From Pasteurella oralis (GTDB taxonomy: Bacteria; Pseudomonadota; Gammaproteobacteria; Enterobacterales; Pasteurellaceae), in contig NZ_NXGB01000003.1 in NCBI RefSeq assembly GCF_002850605.1, positions 124,001-188,000 on the forward strand: a stretch of DNA of 64,000 nucleotides, read 5' to 3'. Position 1 is the stretch's first letter. Each line of letters opens with the position of its first letter. Shown here one piece after another: positions 42,202 through 51,548 of the stretch. The translations under genes and the position numbers were made by a program. Below the pieces are notes generated by a model that ran no database searches, was not told the DNA's origin, and was given only the letters and a program-made list of their open reading frames with translations.

Positions 42202-42753
42202 ATGAACTGCACTTTAATACTGATTTGGCTTAATATTTTTTCTCTTTTACTTTCAGCTTGTGTATCACAAGTGGATACTGCGACATTTAATAAGCAACAG
42301 GCGGCGAAAGCACGAGTCGAATTAGGTTTAGGTTATTTAGCACAGCGTCAATTTACACAAGCTAAACTGAATTTTGATAAGGCCCTTGCTTATGCCCCTA
42401 ATTATTATTTAGTACATTCCGCATTAGCTTATTTTTATCAGGAGCAAGGTGCATTTCAATTAGCTAACCAAGCTTATTTAGCAGCACTTAATCTCGCTCC
42501 CCAGCAAAGTGATGTTCTGAATAATTATGGTGTTTTTTTGTGTAAGCAAGCGAAGTTTGAACAAGCTTATACCCAATTTAATCATGCTTTAGCTACTGCT
42601 AATTATTATCAGCAAGCTGATACTTATGAAAATATAATTCTTTGTGCATTTTCGGCAAAAGATAGCGAACGTTATCAGCAGAATTTGCAATTGTTAGCTC
42701 AAATCGATGCTTCTCGAGCGCAAAAACTTCTTCGTTTATTCGCATTAAATTAG
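42202..42753 (+). CDS. pilF: PilF/PilW-like TPR lipoprotein
   Basis: 183 residues. The signal peptide ends in the lipobox LLSAC (Cys at about residue 20). Three or more TPR units follow from about 35 to 150 (for example ARVELGLGYLAQRQFTQAKLNFDKALAYAPNY). PilF/PilW lipoproteins help type IV pilus secretin assembly. In Pasteurellaceae the same position between rlmN and rodZ is conserved and the protein supports type IV pili and competence. No pilus genes are adjacent, so the specific role is inferred from family and position. Confidence 0.85.
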   Translation: MNCTLILIWLNIFSLLLSACVSQVDTATFNKQQAAKARVELGLGYLAQRQFTQAKLNFDKALAYAPNYYLVHSALAYFYQEQGAFQLANQAYLAALNLAPQQSDVLNNYGVFLCKQAKFEQAYTQFNHALATANYYQQADTYENIILCAFSAKDSERYQQNLQLLAQIDASRAQKLLRLFALN

Positions 42754-42867
42754 TAAATTATCGAAAAACGAGAATTAGGCTCAGTTATCTATGTAATTAC
42801 TATTGCAAAAGCCACCTTACAACTTTAAACTTTACCCTTTGAATTTTGTATGAATCGATGGTGCTAA

Positions 42868-43815
42868 ATGAATAATGCGACAAATAATCTTGAATCTAAC
42901 GCCTTGACCCTCGGCGAGCAATTTCGCCAAGCTCGCGAGGCACTCAATCTATCTCTTGAAGATGTTTCTAAAAAAATCGCACTTAGACCCTCGATTTTAC
43001 AATTGATTGAAAATAATGAATTAGTCCAAAGTACTATTCCTGCTGCTTTCATGAAAGGTTATGTGCGTAATTATGCAAAATTTTTGAAGTTACCTGAATC
43101 AGTTTGGGTACATGCAAGTTTTGGCGAAGACCACAAAAATGATTTGGGTAAAAATGCGCGTGCGACTAGGGCGGTTAATCACTATTCTTCACATAACCAT
43201 TGGATTGGTTGGCTAAGCTTATTAGTCGTATTCATTGTCGCCGGCATGACAGGTCTTTGGTGGTGGGAAAATTATAAACAATCTAATGCTGAGCGTGATA
43301 GTTTAGTTCAAAGTTATGTAGAAACTGTGCCAAAAACGTCACCAATTGAAAATAGTACGCCTCCGACTATTATTGTGAGTAACCCTGTCGAGATTACTAC
43401 ACCAAGAACCGCAGAAACATCTCCTATAGAAACAAATATTAATTCAGTTGATATTCCAGTGGTGATTAATCCACAAGATAATCAACCAATTACTTCTGCG
43501 GGTGTATTAAAAGCAGAAATGGACAAATTAGATGAAAAAACAGATAAGCCTATCACTGATAATATGCCTGTTTTGACAGAATCAAATGTGCTTGATATTG
43601 AATTCACAGGAACTTGCTGGATTAGTGTGCAAAATGAACAAGGTAAAATTCTTGCACAAAAAGAATATAAGCAAGGTGATACATTGAGCTTTGATGAAGA
43701 GGGGAGTTACTCGCTTATTATTGGTGTACCTGGTAATGTAAAAATTACTTATAAAGGTGAAGATTATCCATTAAAAGTAGATGGTCGTGTCGCAAGATTT
43801 AAATTACCACAATAA
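42868..43815 (+). CDS. rodZ: Cytoskeletal protein RodZ
   Basis: 315 residues (337 in E. coli). An N-terminal helix-turn-helix domain (about 15-80, LGEQFRQAREALNLSLEDVSKKIALRP) binds MreB. One transmembrane helix follows at about 109-131 (WIGWLSLLVVFIVAGMTGLWWW), then a Thr/Pro-rich linker and a C-terminal beta domain (about 245-315, IEFTGTCWISV). It links the MreB filament to the cell-wall elongation machinery. Located directly before ispG, as in E. coli. Confidence 0.93.
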   Translation: MNNATNNLESNALTLGEQFRQAREALNLSLEDVSKKIALRPSILQLIENNELVQSTIPAAFMKGYVRNYAKFLKLPESVWVHASFGEDHKNDLGKNARATRAVNHYSSHNHWIGWLSLLVVFIVAGMTGLWWWENYKQSNAERDSLVQSYVETVPKTSPIENSTPPTIIVSNPVEITTPRTAETSPIETNINSVDIPVVINPQDNQPITSAGVLKAEMDKLDEKTDKPITDNMPVLTESNVLDIEFTGTCWISVQNEQGKILAQKEYKQGDTLSFDEEGSYSLIIGVPGNVKITYKGEDYPLKVDGRVARFKLPQ

Positions 43816-43841
43816 TGTGGAATATGGGATAACAAAGCAAA

Positions 43842-44945
43842 ATGTTAGCAAAACCAACAATTAAACGCAGAGAATCAAGCAAAATTTATGTCGGTAATGT
43901 ACCTGTTGGCGGTGATGCCCCTATTGCTGTGCAATCGATGACAAACACTCGTACAACCGATGTAGAGGCAACGGTCGCGCAAATTAAAGCACTAGAACGT
44001 GTTGGTGCCGATATTGTACGTGTTTCTGTGCCAACGATGGATGCGGCAGAGGCATTTAAATTAATTAAGCAGCAAGTAAATGTCCCTTTGGTTGCTGATA
44101 TTCATTTTGATTATCGTATTGCATTAAAAGTGGCTGAATATGGTGTAGATTGTTTACGTATTAATCCAGGTAATATCGGACGTGAAGATCGTATTCGTGC
44201 GGTAGTGGATTGTGCGAGAGATAACAATATTCCAATTCGTATTGGAGTGAATGCAGGCTCGCTTGAGAAGGATTTGCAAGAGAAATATGGTGAGCCAACA
44301 CCAGAAGCATTATTAGAGTCTGCATTACGTCATGTTGAGATTTTAGATCGTTTGAATTTCGATCAGTTTAAAGTCAGTGTAAAAGCCTCAGATGTATTTT
44401 TAGCCGTTGAATCTTATCGTTTATTAGCAAAAGCGATTAAACAACCATTACATTTAGGGATTACTGAGGCGGGAGGAGCGCGTGCTGGCGCGGTGAAAAG
44501 TGCGGTCGGTTTAGGCATGCTTTTAGCTGAAGGTATCGGCGATACCTTACGTGTATCATTAGCTGCTGATCCAGTCGAAGAGATTAAAGTGGGTTTTGAT
44601 ATTTTAAAATCACTGCGAATTCGTTCACGTGGCATTAACTTTATTGCCTGCCCAACCTGCTCACGCCAAGAATTTGATGTTATTGGTACAGTAAACGCAC
44701 TTGAACAACGTTTAGAAGATATTATTACACCAATGGATGTTTCAATTATTGGTTGTGTTGTGAATGGACCTGGAGAAGCGCTAGTTTCAGATTTAGGCGT
44801 GACGGGTGGTAATAAGAAAAGTGGTTACTATTTAGATGGTGAACGTCAAAAAGAGCGTTTTGATAATGATGATTTGATTAATCAATTAGAAGCCAAAATC
44901 CGTGCGCGTGTGGCAACACAAGATCCAAAAAATAGAATTATTTAA
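43842..44945 (+). CDS. ispG: 4-hydroxy-3-methylbut-2-enyl diphosphate synthase
   Basis: 367 residues. MEP-pathway iron-sulfur enzyme that converts MEcPP to HMBPP. The N-terminal TIM barrel contains the MTNTRTTD start region. The cluster cysteines are in [12 protein letters not shown] (two Cys, about 270) and [12 protein letters not shown] (about 305). Formerly gcpE. With dxr at 23 kb, two MEP-pathway genes lie in this window. A USS is in frame at 44498. Confidence 0.98.
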   Translation: MLAKPTIKRRESSKIYVGNVPVGGDAPIAVQSMTNTRTTDVEATVAQIKALERVGADIVRVSVPTMDAAEAFKLIKQQVNVPLVADIHFDYRIALKVAEYGVDCLRINPGNIGREDRIRAVVDCARDNNIPIRIGVNAGSLEKDLQEKYGEPTPEALLESALRHVEILDRLNFDQFKVSVKASDVFLAVESYRLLAKAIKQPLHLGITEAGGARAGAVKSAVGLGMLLAEGIGDTLRVSLAADPVEEIKVGFDILKSLRIRSRGINFIACPTCSRQEFDVIGTVNALEQRLEDIITPMDVSIIGCVVNGPGEALVSDLGVTGGNKKSGYYLDGERQKERFDNDDLINQLEAKIRARVATQDPKNRII

Positions 44946-44977
44946 AATAACAAGAGAAAGAAGTAGGACATATTATT

Positions 44978-46249
44978 GTGGCAAAAACAATTCAAGCAAT
45001 TCGTGGTATGAATGACTGCTCGCCGACTGAAAGTCCATTATGGCAGTGGGTAGAAGGCAAAGTGCGGTCAGTTTTACAAAATTATGGTTATTCTGAAGTC
45101 CGTATGCCTATCGTGGAAAGTACCCCTTTATTTGCGCGTGCGATTGGTGAAGTAACTGATGTTGTTTCTAAAGAAATGTACACTTTTTGGGATAATGATG
45201 AACAGCTAACTTTACGTCCAGAAGGAACAGCCGGCTGCGTGCGAGCAGCGATTGAACATGGCTGGATTTATAATAATGAACAACGTTTATGGTATATGGG
45301 ACCTATGTTCCGTCATGAACGTCCACAAAAAGGGCGTTATCGTCAATTCCATCAAGCTGGTGTCGAAGTATTTGGTATTGCTAACCCAGAAATTGATGCT
45401 GAATTAATCATTTTGACAGCACGCTTATGGAAAGAACTCGGTATTGATCAGCATGTGACTTTACAGCTGAATTCAATTGGTTCTTTAGAAGCGCGTAAAA
45501 ATTATCGCTCTGCATTAGTGGCATTTTTACAGCAGCATGTAGCGTTATTAAGCGAGGAAGAAAAAGAACGTTTAGAGAAAAATCCGTTACGGATTTTGGA
45601 TACGAAAAATCAAGCATTACAAGAGGTGTTAAACGATGCACCTAAACTATTAGATTATTTAGATGATGACAGTCGTGAGCATTTTACCCAGCTTTGCGAG
45701 TTACTTGATGCGGTAGGTATTCCATATGAAATTAATCCTAAATTAGTACGCGGCTTAGATTATTATAATAAAACTGTATTTGAGTGGGTCACTTCTGCAT
45801 TAGGTGCACAAGGCACAGTTTGCGGCGGTGGACGCTATGATGGTTTAGTTGAGCAGCTTGGTGGTCATGCAGCTTGTGGAGTTGGTTTTGCAATGGGGCT
45901 AGAGCGTTTAGTGTTGTTGGTACAAGAGGTGAATGCTGAAATTAGCTTGCCTAATGCCGTCGATATTTATCTTGTTTATCAAGGAGAAGGAACAACGCTT
46001 GCTGCTTTCCAATTAGCAGAAAAACTTCGTACTACCTTACCGCACTTACGTACTATGTTACATTGCAGTGGTGGTAACTTTAAAAAGCAATTTAAACGCG
46101 CAGATAAAAATGGAGCGACGTTAGCATTAGTGATTGGCGAAAGCGAAGTGCAAAATCAGCAGGTTGTGGTGAAGCATTTACTTGGTGGTGCGGAACAACA
46201 AACACTTGCATTGACTGATGTTGTTGATTACATTAAGAATCATTTTTAA
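44978..46249 (+). CDS. hisS: Histidyl-tRNA synthetase
   Basis: 423 residues, GTG start at 44978. Class II synthetase. Motif 2 is [24 protein letters not shown] near residue 105, the histidine-specific [11 protein letters not shown] lies near 262, and motif 3 is [12 protein letters not shown] near 305. A C-terminal anticodon-binding domain follows (about 330-423). Codons near the N-terminus (GKVRSVL) overlap a USS at 45060. Confidence 0.98.
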   Translation: MAKTIQAIRGMNDCSPTESPLWQWVEGKVRSVLQNYGYSEVRMPIVESTPLFARAIGEVTDVVSKEMYTFWDNDEQLTLRPEGTAGCVRAAIEHGWIYNNEQRLWYMGPMFRHERPQKGRYRQFHQAGVEVFGIANPEIDAELIILTARLWKELGIDQHVTLQLNSIGSLEARKNYRSALVAFLQQHVALLSEEEKERLEKNPLRILDTKNQALQEVLNDAPKLLDYLDDDSREHFTQLCELLDAVGIPYEINPKLVRGLDYYNKTVFEWVTSALGAQGTVCGGGRYDGLVEQLGGHAACGVGFAMGLERLVLLVQEVNAEISLPNAVDIYLVYQGEGTTLAAFQLAEKLRTTLPHLRTMLHCSGGNFKKQFKRADKNGATLALVIGESEVQNQQVVVKHLLGGAEQQTLALTDVVDYIKNHF

Positions 46250-46267
46250 GCAAGAGGAAAGAGTAAG

Positions 46268-46879
46268 ATGGCTTATACTCCAGAAGAAGAACAAGAACTA
46301 AATGAAATTAAAGCGTGGTGGAAAGAAAATTATAAAGTCTTAATCGCTTCGATTGTGGTGGCATTTGCAGGTGTGTTTGGTTGGAATTATTGGCAGAGTT
46401 ACCAAGCTAATAAGATTCAGCAAACATCAGTATTTTATGAGCAAGCAATTTATAGCTCACAAGATTTTGCCACTAAAAGTGCACAAATTGATCAGTTTGT
46501 ACAAGCACATAACAAAACGAGTTATGCTGTTTTAGCGTTATTAGAAAAAGCAAAATTAGAAGTTGAAAAGGAAGAGTTTGCTCAAGCAGAACAGTCATTA
46601 AAACAGGCATTAGCACAATCATCAGATCAAACGCTATCTTCAATTAGCGCATTACGTTTAGCCTCTGTGCAATTTCAACAACAAGCATTTGATGCTGCGT
46701 TAGAAAGTTTACAATTGGTTAAGGAAGCAAGTTGGGATAGTCGTAAGAGTTTATTAACAGGCGATATTTTACTTGCTAAAGGCGATAAAATTGCGGCTAA
46801 AGCCAGTTATGAGCAAGCGCTGCAAAATGCCTCTGCTCTAGAAGCTCAATGGTTGCAAGTGCGGTTAAATAATTTATAG
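46268..46879 (+). CDS. yfgM: YfgM family membrane-anchored TPR protein
   Basis: 203 residues (206 in E. coli). A cytoplasmic N-terminus, one transmembrane helix at about residues 20-40, and a periplasmic TPR-like domain. In E. coli it binds the SecYEG translocon together with PpiD, which is also encoded in this window (11082). In E. coli bamB and der follow; here a terminator follows instead. Confidence 0.92.
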   Translation: MAYTPEEEQELNEIKAWWKENYKVLIASIVVAFAGVFGWNYWQSYQANKIQQTSVFYEQAIYSSQDFATKSAQIDQFVQAHNKTSYAVLALLEKAKLEVEKEEFAQAEQSLKQALAQSSDQTLSSISALRLASVQFQQQAFDAALESLQLVKEASWDSRKSLLTGDILLAKGDKIAAKASYEQALQNASALEAQWLQVRLNNL

Positions 46880-46893
46880 TTTTCATTGAATTG

Positions 46894-46926
46894 AAAAAAT
46901 CCCCAAAAAACTTGGGGATTTTTTTA
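46894..46926 (+). terminator. yfgM terminator
   Basis: AAAAAATCCCCAA (46894-46906) pairs with TTGGGGATT and a long T-run (46912-46925) over a 5-base loop. The A-run on the left makes it potentially bidirectional. Confidence 0.92.
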
Positions 46927-47019
46927 TGACTAGAATTGTTAAAATCATCTTCACATTTTGTATTATTTTTATGCTATATTGCCACTTTTGTTGTACTGTA
47001 ATAATGAATTAATAAAAAA

Positions 47020-47844
47020 ATGGATACACAATTTTATTTACCTCTTGAGAGCCACCAATTACCCGTTCCTTATCAAACTATGTCTAGACGCATTCGCGTT
47101 TTGTTACCAAAAGATTATGCAGTAAATCCAAATAAATTTTATCCCGTTGTTTATATGCATGATGGGCAGAATGTGTTTTACAGCAAAGAGTCTTTTAGCG
47201 CGCATTCTTGGAAAACGATTCCTTTGATTAAAAATAATGTTGCGTTGGCGGATATGATCATTGTGGGTATTGATAATGATGGTGCTAATCGTGTAAACGA
47301 GTATTCTACTTGGCAATTTGATACGAATGTATATTCGGGAAAAGAAAATATTGGCGGAAAAGGTAGGGAATATGCGGATTTCATTATTCATGTTGTCATG
47401 CCTTTTGTGAATAGCACTTATCGTACTAAGCCTCAGAAAGAATATACAGCGATGATTGGTAGTTCATTGGGTGGCAATATTACTCAGTTTATGGGGATCG
47501 AATATGCAAATTATATCGGTTGTTTAGGTGTTTTTTCATCAGCCAGTTGGTTGACACCAAACGATTTCCAGCGCTATTTTGAGAATCATGATTTAGATTT
47601 GAATCAAAAAGTTTATATTCAAGTGGGAACGCAAGAAGGTGATGATACAGATAGCCAATTTACGACAAGTAATATACAGCAATTGTATATTGATGCATCG
47701 TTAAGTTATTATCAAACTTTATTACAAAAAGGAATGCCGATAAATCAAATAAAACTCGAAATTATTGCTAATGGTATTCATTCAGAAACACAGTGGGCAC
47801 AACATCTTCCGAATTGTTTATATTTTTTAAGTCAGGATTGGTAA
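47020..47844 (+). CDS. Putative alpha/beta hydrolase (esterase family), unknown substrate
   Basis: 274 residues, no signal peptide, so probably cytosolic. The fold resembles the esterase family that includes enterobactin-type esterases (PF00756/COG2819-like). The nucleophile elbow is GSSLGG with Ser149, the likely histidine is His254 in NGIHSETQW, and the acid is probably in GTQEGDDTDSQ near 208-211. VVYMHDGQNVF near 45 is a family signature. The start codon at 47020 has no good ribosome site, so initiation may be weak. First of three tightly linked genes with another esterase and an ATP-grasp ligase. The biological role is not recognised. Confidence 0.8.
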   Translation: MDTQFYLPLESHQLPVPYQTMSRRIRVLLPKDYAVNPNKFYPVVYMHDGQNVFYSKESFSAHSWKTIPLIKNNVALADMIIVGIDNDGANRVNEYSTWQFDTNVYSGKENIGGKGREYADFIIHVVMPFVNSTYRTKPQKEYTAMIGSSLGGNITQFMGIEYANYIGCLGVFSSASWLTPNDFQRYFENHDLDLNQKVYIQVGTQEGDDTDSQFTTSNIQQLYIDASLSYYQTLLQKGMPINQIKLEIIANGIHSETQWAQHLPNCLYFLSQDW

Positions 47845-47845
47845 T

Positions 47846-48586
47846 ATGCATTTTGAACGTTTAAGCCACTACAGTGGTTATCTTCAGCGAGAAATGAAAT
47901 TAAATCGTTATGGTCATACAGGACTGCCTATTTTAGTTTTCCCAAGTTCAGGTGGTACGCGTAATGAATATGCTGATTTTGGTATGATTGACGCCTGCCA
48001 GCAATTTATTCATCAAGGAGCGGTACAGTTTTTTACGTTATCAAGTGTTGATAGCGAGAGTTGGTTAGCGAATTGGAAGCACCCTCATGATCGCGCTCAA
48101 ATGCATACTGCTTATGAAAAATACCTGATAGAAGAAGCTATTCCTTTTATTAAACATCATGCTCAATATTTTGCTCCCATGATGGTTACTGGCTGTAGTA
48201 TGGGTGGGTTTCATGCTGTCAATGTGTTTTTACAACATCCAGATGTGTTTAACAAAGTTATTGCATTAAGTGGTGTTTATGATGTGCGTTATTTTGTTGG
48301 TGAGTATGGTGATGATCCATTAGTCTATCGTAACTCGCCAAGCCAGAATTTATGGCTGCAACAAGATGAGTGGTTTTTAAATAAATATCGTGAAGCTGAT
48401 ATTGTTATTTGTACAGGCCTTGGTGCTTGGGAACAGGATGGCTTACCTTCATTTTATCAATTACAACAAGCGTTTGCTGCAAAACAGATCCCCGCATGGT
48501 TTGATACTTGGGGACATGATGTCGCGCATGATTGGGATTGGTGGCGGATCCAAATGCCTTATTTTTTAAATAAATTGAATTTTTAG
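47846..48586 (+). CDS. Second putative esterase of the cluster
   Basis: 246 residues, no signal peptide. Alpha/beta hydrolase with the nucleophile Ser118 in VTGCSMGGFHA and a probable catalytic His224 in DTWGHDVAHDWDWW. PILVFPSSGGTRNEYADFGMID near residue 28 is characteristic of a small family of uncharacterized esterases (COG4947-like). It begins one base after the previous stop. It is clearly different in sequence from the preceding esterase, so the pair is not a recent duplication. It probably acts on a related ester or thioester. Confidence 0.8.
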   Translation: MHFERLSHYSGYLQREMKLNRYGHTGLPILVFPSSGGTRNEYADFGMIDACQQFIHQGAVQFFTLSSVDSESWLANWKHPHDRAQMHTAYEKYLIEEAIPFIKHHAQYFAPMMVTGCSMGGFHAVNVFLQHPDVFNKVIALSGVYDVRYFVGEYGDDPLVYRNSPSQNLWLQQDEWFLNKYREADIVICTGLGAWEQDGLPSFYQLQQAFAAKQIPAWFDTWGHDVAHDWDWWRIQMPYFLNKLNF

Positions 48587-48594
48587 GAGGTCCT

Positions 48595-49755
48595 ATGAAT
48601 TACATTGTGATTTCACCTTATTACCCTGCAAATTTCCAAACATTTTCCATAAAAATGCATGAATTAGGCATCAATGTATTAGGCATAGGGCAAGAACCTT
48701 ACGAGCAACTACCTGAAAACTTACGTGTTTCTTTAACTGAATATTTTAGAGTCAATAATCTTGAAGATATTGATGAAGTAAAAAGAGCGGTTGCTTTTCT
48801 ATTTTATAAACATGGACCGATTGATCGTATTGAATCACAAAATGAATATTGGCTTAATAATGACGTATTATTGAGAGAACAATTTAATGTATTTGGTTTG
48901 AAATCAAGTGATTTGCTAAAAACCAAACGTAAATCAGAAATGAAAAAAATTTTCCAGTCTATTCCAGTCCCTGTTGTTGAAGGTGCATTAATTAGAACAG
49001 AAAAAGAACTTGATAGTGCAGTGAAAAAATTGGGCTTACCTTTGATTGCAAAACCTGATATTGGTGTGGGAGCTGGTGGTACATTTAAATTAGCATCAAA
49101 ACAAGATGTGGCTGATTTTAAACAACAATGGCAAGGACTTGATTATTTTTTAGAGCCATTTGTTGAGGGAGACATTATCACTTATGATGGATTATTGGAT
49201 CAAAATGGGAATATTTTGTTTGAAACCAGTTTGGTCTACACCATTAGCCCAATGGAATTGTTTAAGAGAACACATGATATTGGTTATTATGTTATCAAAA
49301 ATGCCGACGAAAAATTAAAGCAATATGGACGAGCAATTACTCAAGCTTTTGGTATGAAAGAGCGCTTTTTCCATTTAGAATTTTTTCGCTTACCTAATGA
49401 TGAATATGTGGTGATTGAATATAATAATCGTCCACCTGGCTCTTATATTTTAGATATCTACAATATGGCATATCAAATTGATTTATATAAAGAATATGGT
49501 CGTGCAGTACTTGGTAATCGTGAAAAAGTTAGCGTATTTGATGAGATGATTTGTGTAGCACAATCAAGACGTTATGATATTACATATTGTTATTCTGAAG
49601 CGGATATCTATCAGAAATACGGACAATATATTATTGCAAGATTAGAAACTCCACGCGCATTTGCCGATTTGCAAGGGGATGTTGTGTATATAATAAAAAC
49701 GGATAATGAAGACTTAGCGCATGAAATCATGCAAGCAGTCTATCTTCGTGCTTAG
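48595..49755 (+). CDS. ATP-grasp carboxylate-amine ligase-like protein, unknown substrate
   Basis: 386 residues. ATP-grasp fold: an N-terminal preATP domain (1-100), then Lys153 in PLIAKPDIGVGAGG and Glu187 in YFLEPFVEG for nucleotide binding. The magnesium ligands are Glu262 (HLEFF) and Glu275/Asn277 (VIEYNNRPPG). Such enzymes join a carboxylate to an amine through an acyl phosphate. The AGGAGGT ribosome site overlapping the upstream stop codon is the best in the window, suggesting strong coupled translation. With the two esterases it probably builds or edits a small ester- or amide-linked metabolite; what it is, I cannot tell. Confidence 0.82.
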   Translation: MNYIVISPYYPANFQTFSIKMHELGINVLGIGQEPYEQLPENLRVSLTEYFRVNNLEDIDEVKRAVAFLFYKHGPIDRIESQNEYWLNNDVLLREQFNVFGLKSSDLLKTKRKSEMKKIFQSIPVPVVEGALIRTEKELDSAVKKLGLPLIAKPDIGVGAGGTFKLASKQDVADFKQQWQGLDYFLEPFVEGDIITYDGLLDQNGNILFETSLVYTISPMELFKRTHDIGYYVIKNADEKLKQYGRAITQAFGMKERFFHLEFFRLPNDEYVVIEYNNRPPGSYILDIYNMAYQIDLYKEYGRAVLGNREKVSVFDEMICVAQSRRYDITYCYSEADIYQKYGQYIIARLETPRAFADLQGDVVYIIKTDNEDLAHEIMQAVYLRA

Positions 49756-49758
49756 GAT

Positions 49759-49786
49759 AAAATGCCCAACTATTTTGGGCATTTTT
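49759..49786 (+). terminator. Terminator of the esterase/ATP-grasp cluster
   Basis: AAAATGCCCA (49759-49768) pairs with TGGGCATTTT (49776-49785) over 7 bases, followed by more T. Confidence 0.9.
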
Positions 49787-49820
49787 GTTGTTTTGATTGA
49801 ATGGTTTTAAGGTTTTTAAT

Positions 49821-51527
49821 ATGGCATTGCAAATTGGTATTGATTTAGGTACGACAAATAGTTTAATTGCGCAATTTATAGATGGAGAAACACGTTTAAT
49901 TCCTAATCGATTAGGTCATTATTTAACTCCTTCAGTGATTAGTGTCGGTGATGATGATTCTCTTTTAGTTGGCTTGCCTGCTCGTGAGCGTTTATCGACT
50001 AAACCTCATTTAAGTGCGGCTGCTTTTAAGCGTTTTATGGGCACGGATAAAGTATTTTATTTAGGACAAAAGCAGTTTCGTGCAGAAGAATTATCTGCAC
50101 TTATTTTAAAAAGTTTGAAGGAAGATGCGGAGGCGTTTTTAGACGAAGAAGTCACTGATGTCGTGATTACTGTACCAGCCTATTTTAATGCAATTCAACG
50201 TCAAGCGACGAAAGCTGCTGCACAAATGGCTGGGTTAAATGTACTACGTTTGCTTAATGAACCCACTGCAGCAGGACTAGCTTATAATTTACAAGAAAAA
50301 CCAGATGATACTCGCTTTATGATTTATGACTTAGGAGGCGGGACATTTGATGTTTCAATTCTAGATTACTTTGATGGTGTGGTGCAGGTGTCTGCCAGTG
50401 CAGGTGATAATCATCTTGGCGGCGAAGATTTTGTGCAAGTGGTTTATCATTGTTTCCTGCAACGTTGTAAAACATTGACAGAAAAAGAGCGTGCTAAAAT
50501 CAGTGAAAATAAAGAACTTTGGCAAATATTTGAAAGTGCAAAGCGTACATTGAGTCAGGAAAAATTTGTTGATATTACCTTAGTTATTGATGGAAAAGAA
50601 CACGCTGCCCGAGTGACTTTTGATGAATTTCATCAAGCTTCGCAAGGGTTGTTAGCACGTTTACGTAAACCTTTAGAAAGGGCATTACGTGATGCTAAAT
50701 TACGTCCGAGTCAAATTGATGGCATTATTCTTGTTGGCGGTGCAACCAGAATGCCGATGATTCGTAACATGATTGGGCAGCTTTTTCAACGCATTCCGCA
50801 AGCCAGTATTCATCCTGATGAAGCTATTGCTCGTGGTGCCGCAGTACAAGCCGCTTTAATTGCGCGTCATGCAAGCGTAGAAGAAGTTGTGCTCACTGAT
50901 GTGATGCCTTTCTCATTAGGCACTAATACAGTAAAAGAATTTGATGGGCGCAATATCGGAGGGCAATTTGCCCCTATTATTGAGCGTAATATGCCAGTTC
51001 CTGTTTCTCGTGTACAAACTTTTAGCACGGTATTTGATAATCAAACACAGATCCGCTTTGAAATCTTGCAAGGTGAATCGCCATTGGCAAAAGAAAATTT
51101 GCAGTTAGGTGAGATGAGTATCCAAGTTCCTGCAAAACCTGCGGGAGAAGTTTTAGTGGATGTACGTTTTAGTTATGATTCTAATGGACTATTGGAAGTG
51201 GATATTAGTAATCAAGATTTAAAGTTACAAGTATCTGATGTTTTCCAACAAAATGCACAAAGTTTAACAGTAGAGGAAATTGAGCAATCTCGCCAAAAAT
51301 TGACCGCACTTAAGGTACATCCACGTGATCAAGAGCAAAACATTTACTTGTTAGAGAAAGCAAAACGCTTATATGAAGAATATTTAGGTGAGAATCGTCA
51401 AATAATTAGTGAACATATGGGATACTTTTTAACCGCGCTTGATAGCCAAGATGAAATTCAAATTCGTCGAGCACAAAAACATTTTAGCGAGTTTTTATCT
51501 CGTTACGATAGTGGTTGGTTATTATAA
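49821..51527 (+). CDS. hscC: Hsp70-family chaperone HscC
   Basis: 568 residues from the ATG at 49821 (AAGG upstream); an in-frame ATG at 49797 would add eight residues inside the previous terminator region. N-terminal actin-like ATPase with [42 protein letters not shown] and [10 protein letters not shown]. It has a short substrate domain (from about 380) and lacks the long DnaK lid tail, as in E. coli HscC (556). A J-domain membrane protein follows after 21 bases, matching the E. coli pairing of HscC with DjlB/DjlC. Confidence 0.93.
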   Translation: MALQIGIDLGTTNSLIAQFIDGETRLIPNRLGHYLTPSVISVGDDDSLLVGLPARERLSTKPHLSAAAFKRFMGTDKVFYLGQKQFRAEELSALILKSLKEDAEAFLDEEVTDVVITVPAYFNAIQRQATKAAAQMAGLNVLRLLNEPTAAGLAYNLQEKPDDTRFMIYDLGGGTFDVSILDYFDGVVQVSASAGDNHLGGEDFVQVVYHCFLQRCKTLTEKERAKISENKELWQIFESAKRTLSQEKFVDITLVIDGKEHAARVTFDEFHQASQGLLARLRKPLERALRDAKLRPSQIDGIILVGGATRMPMIRNMIGQLFQRIPQASIHPDEAIARGAAVQAALIARHASVEEVVLTDVMPFSLGTNTVKEFDGRNIGGQFAPIIERNMPVPVSRVQTFSTVFDNQTQIRFEILQGESPLAKENLQLGEMSIQVPAKPAGEVLVDVRFSYDSNGLLEVDISNQDLKLQVSDVFQQNAQSLTVEEIEQSRQKLTALKVHPRDQEQNIYLLEKAKRLYEEYLGENRQIISEHMGYFLTALDSQDEIQIRRAQKHFSEFLSRYDSGWLL

Positions 51528-51548
51528 GCAAGTGGGCGGTGATTTTTT

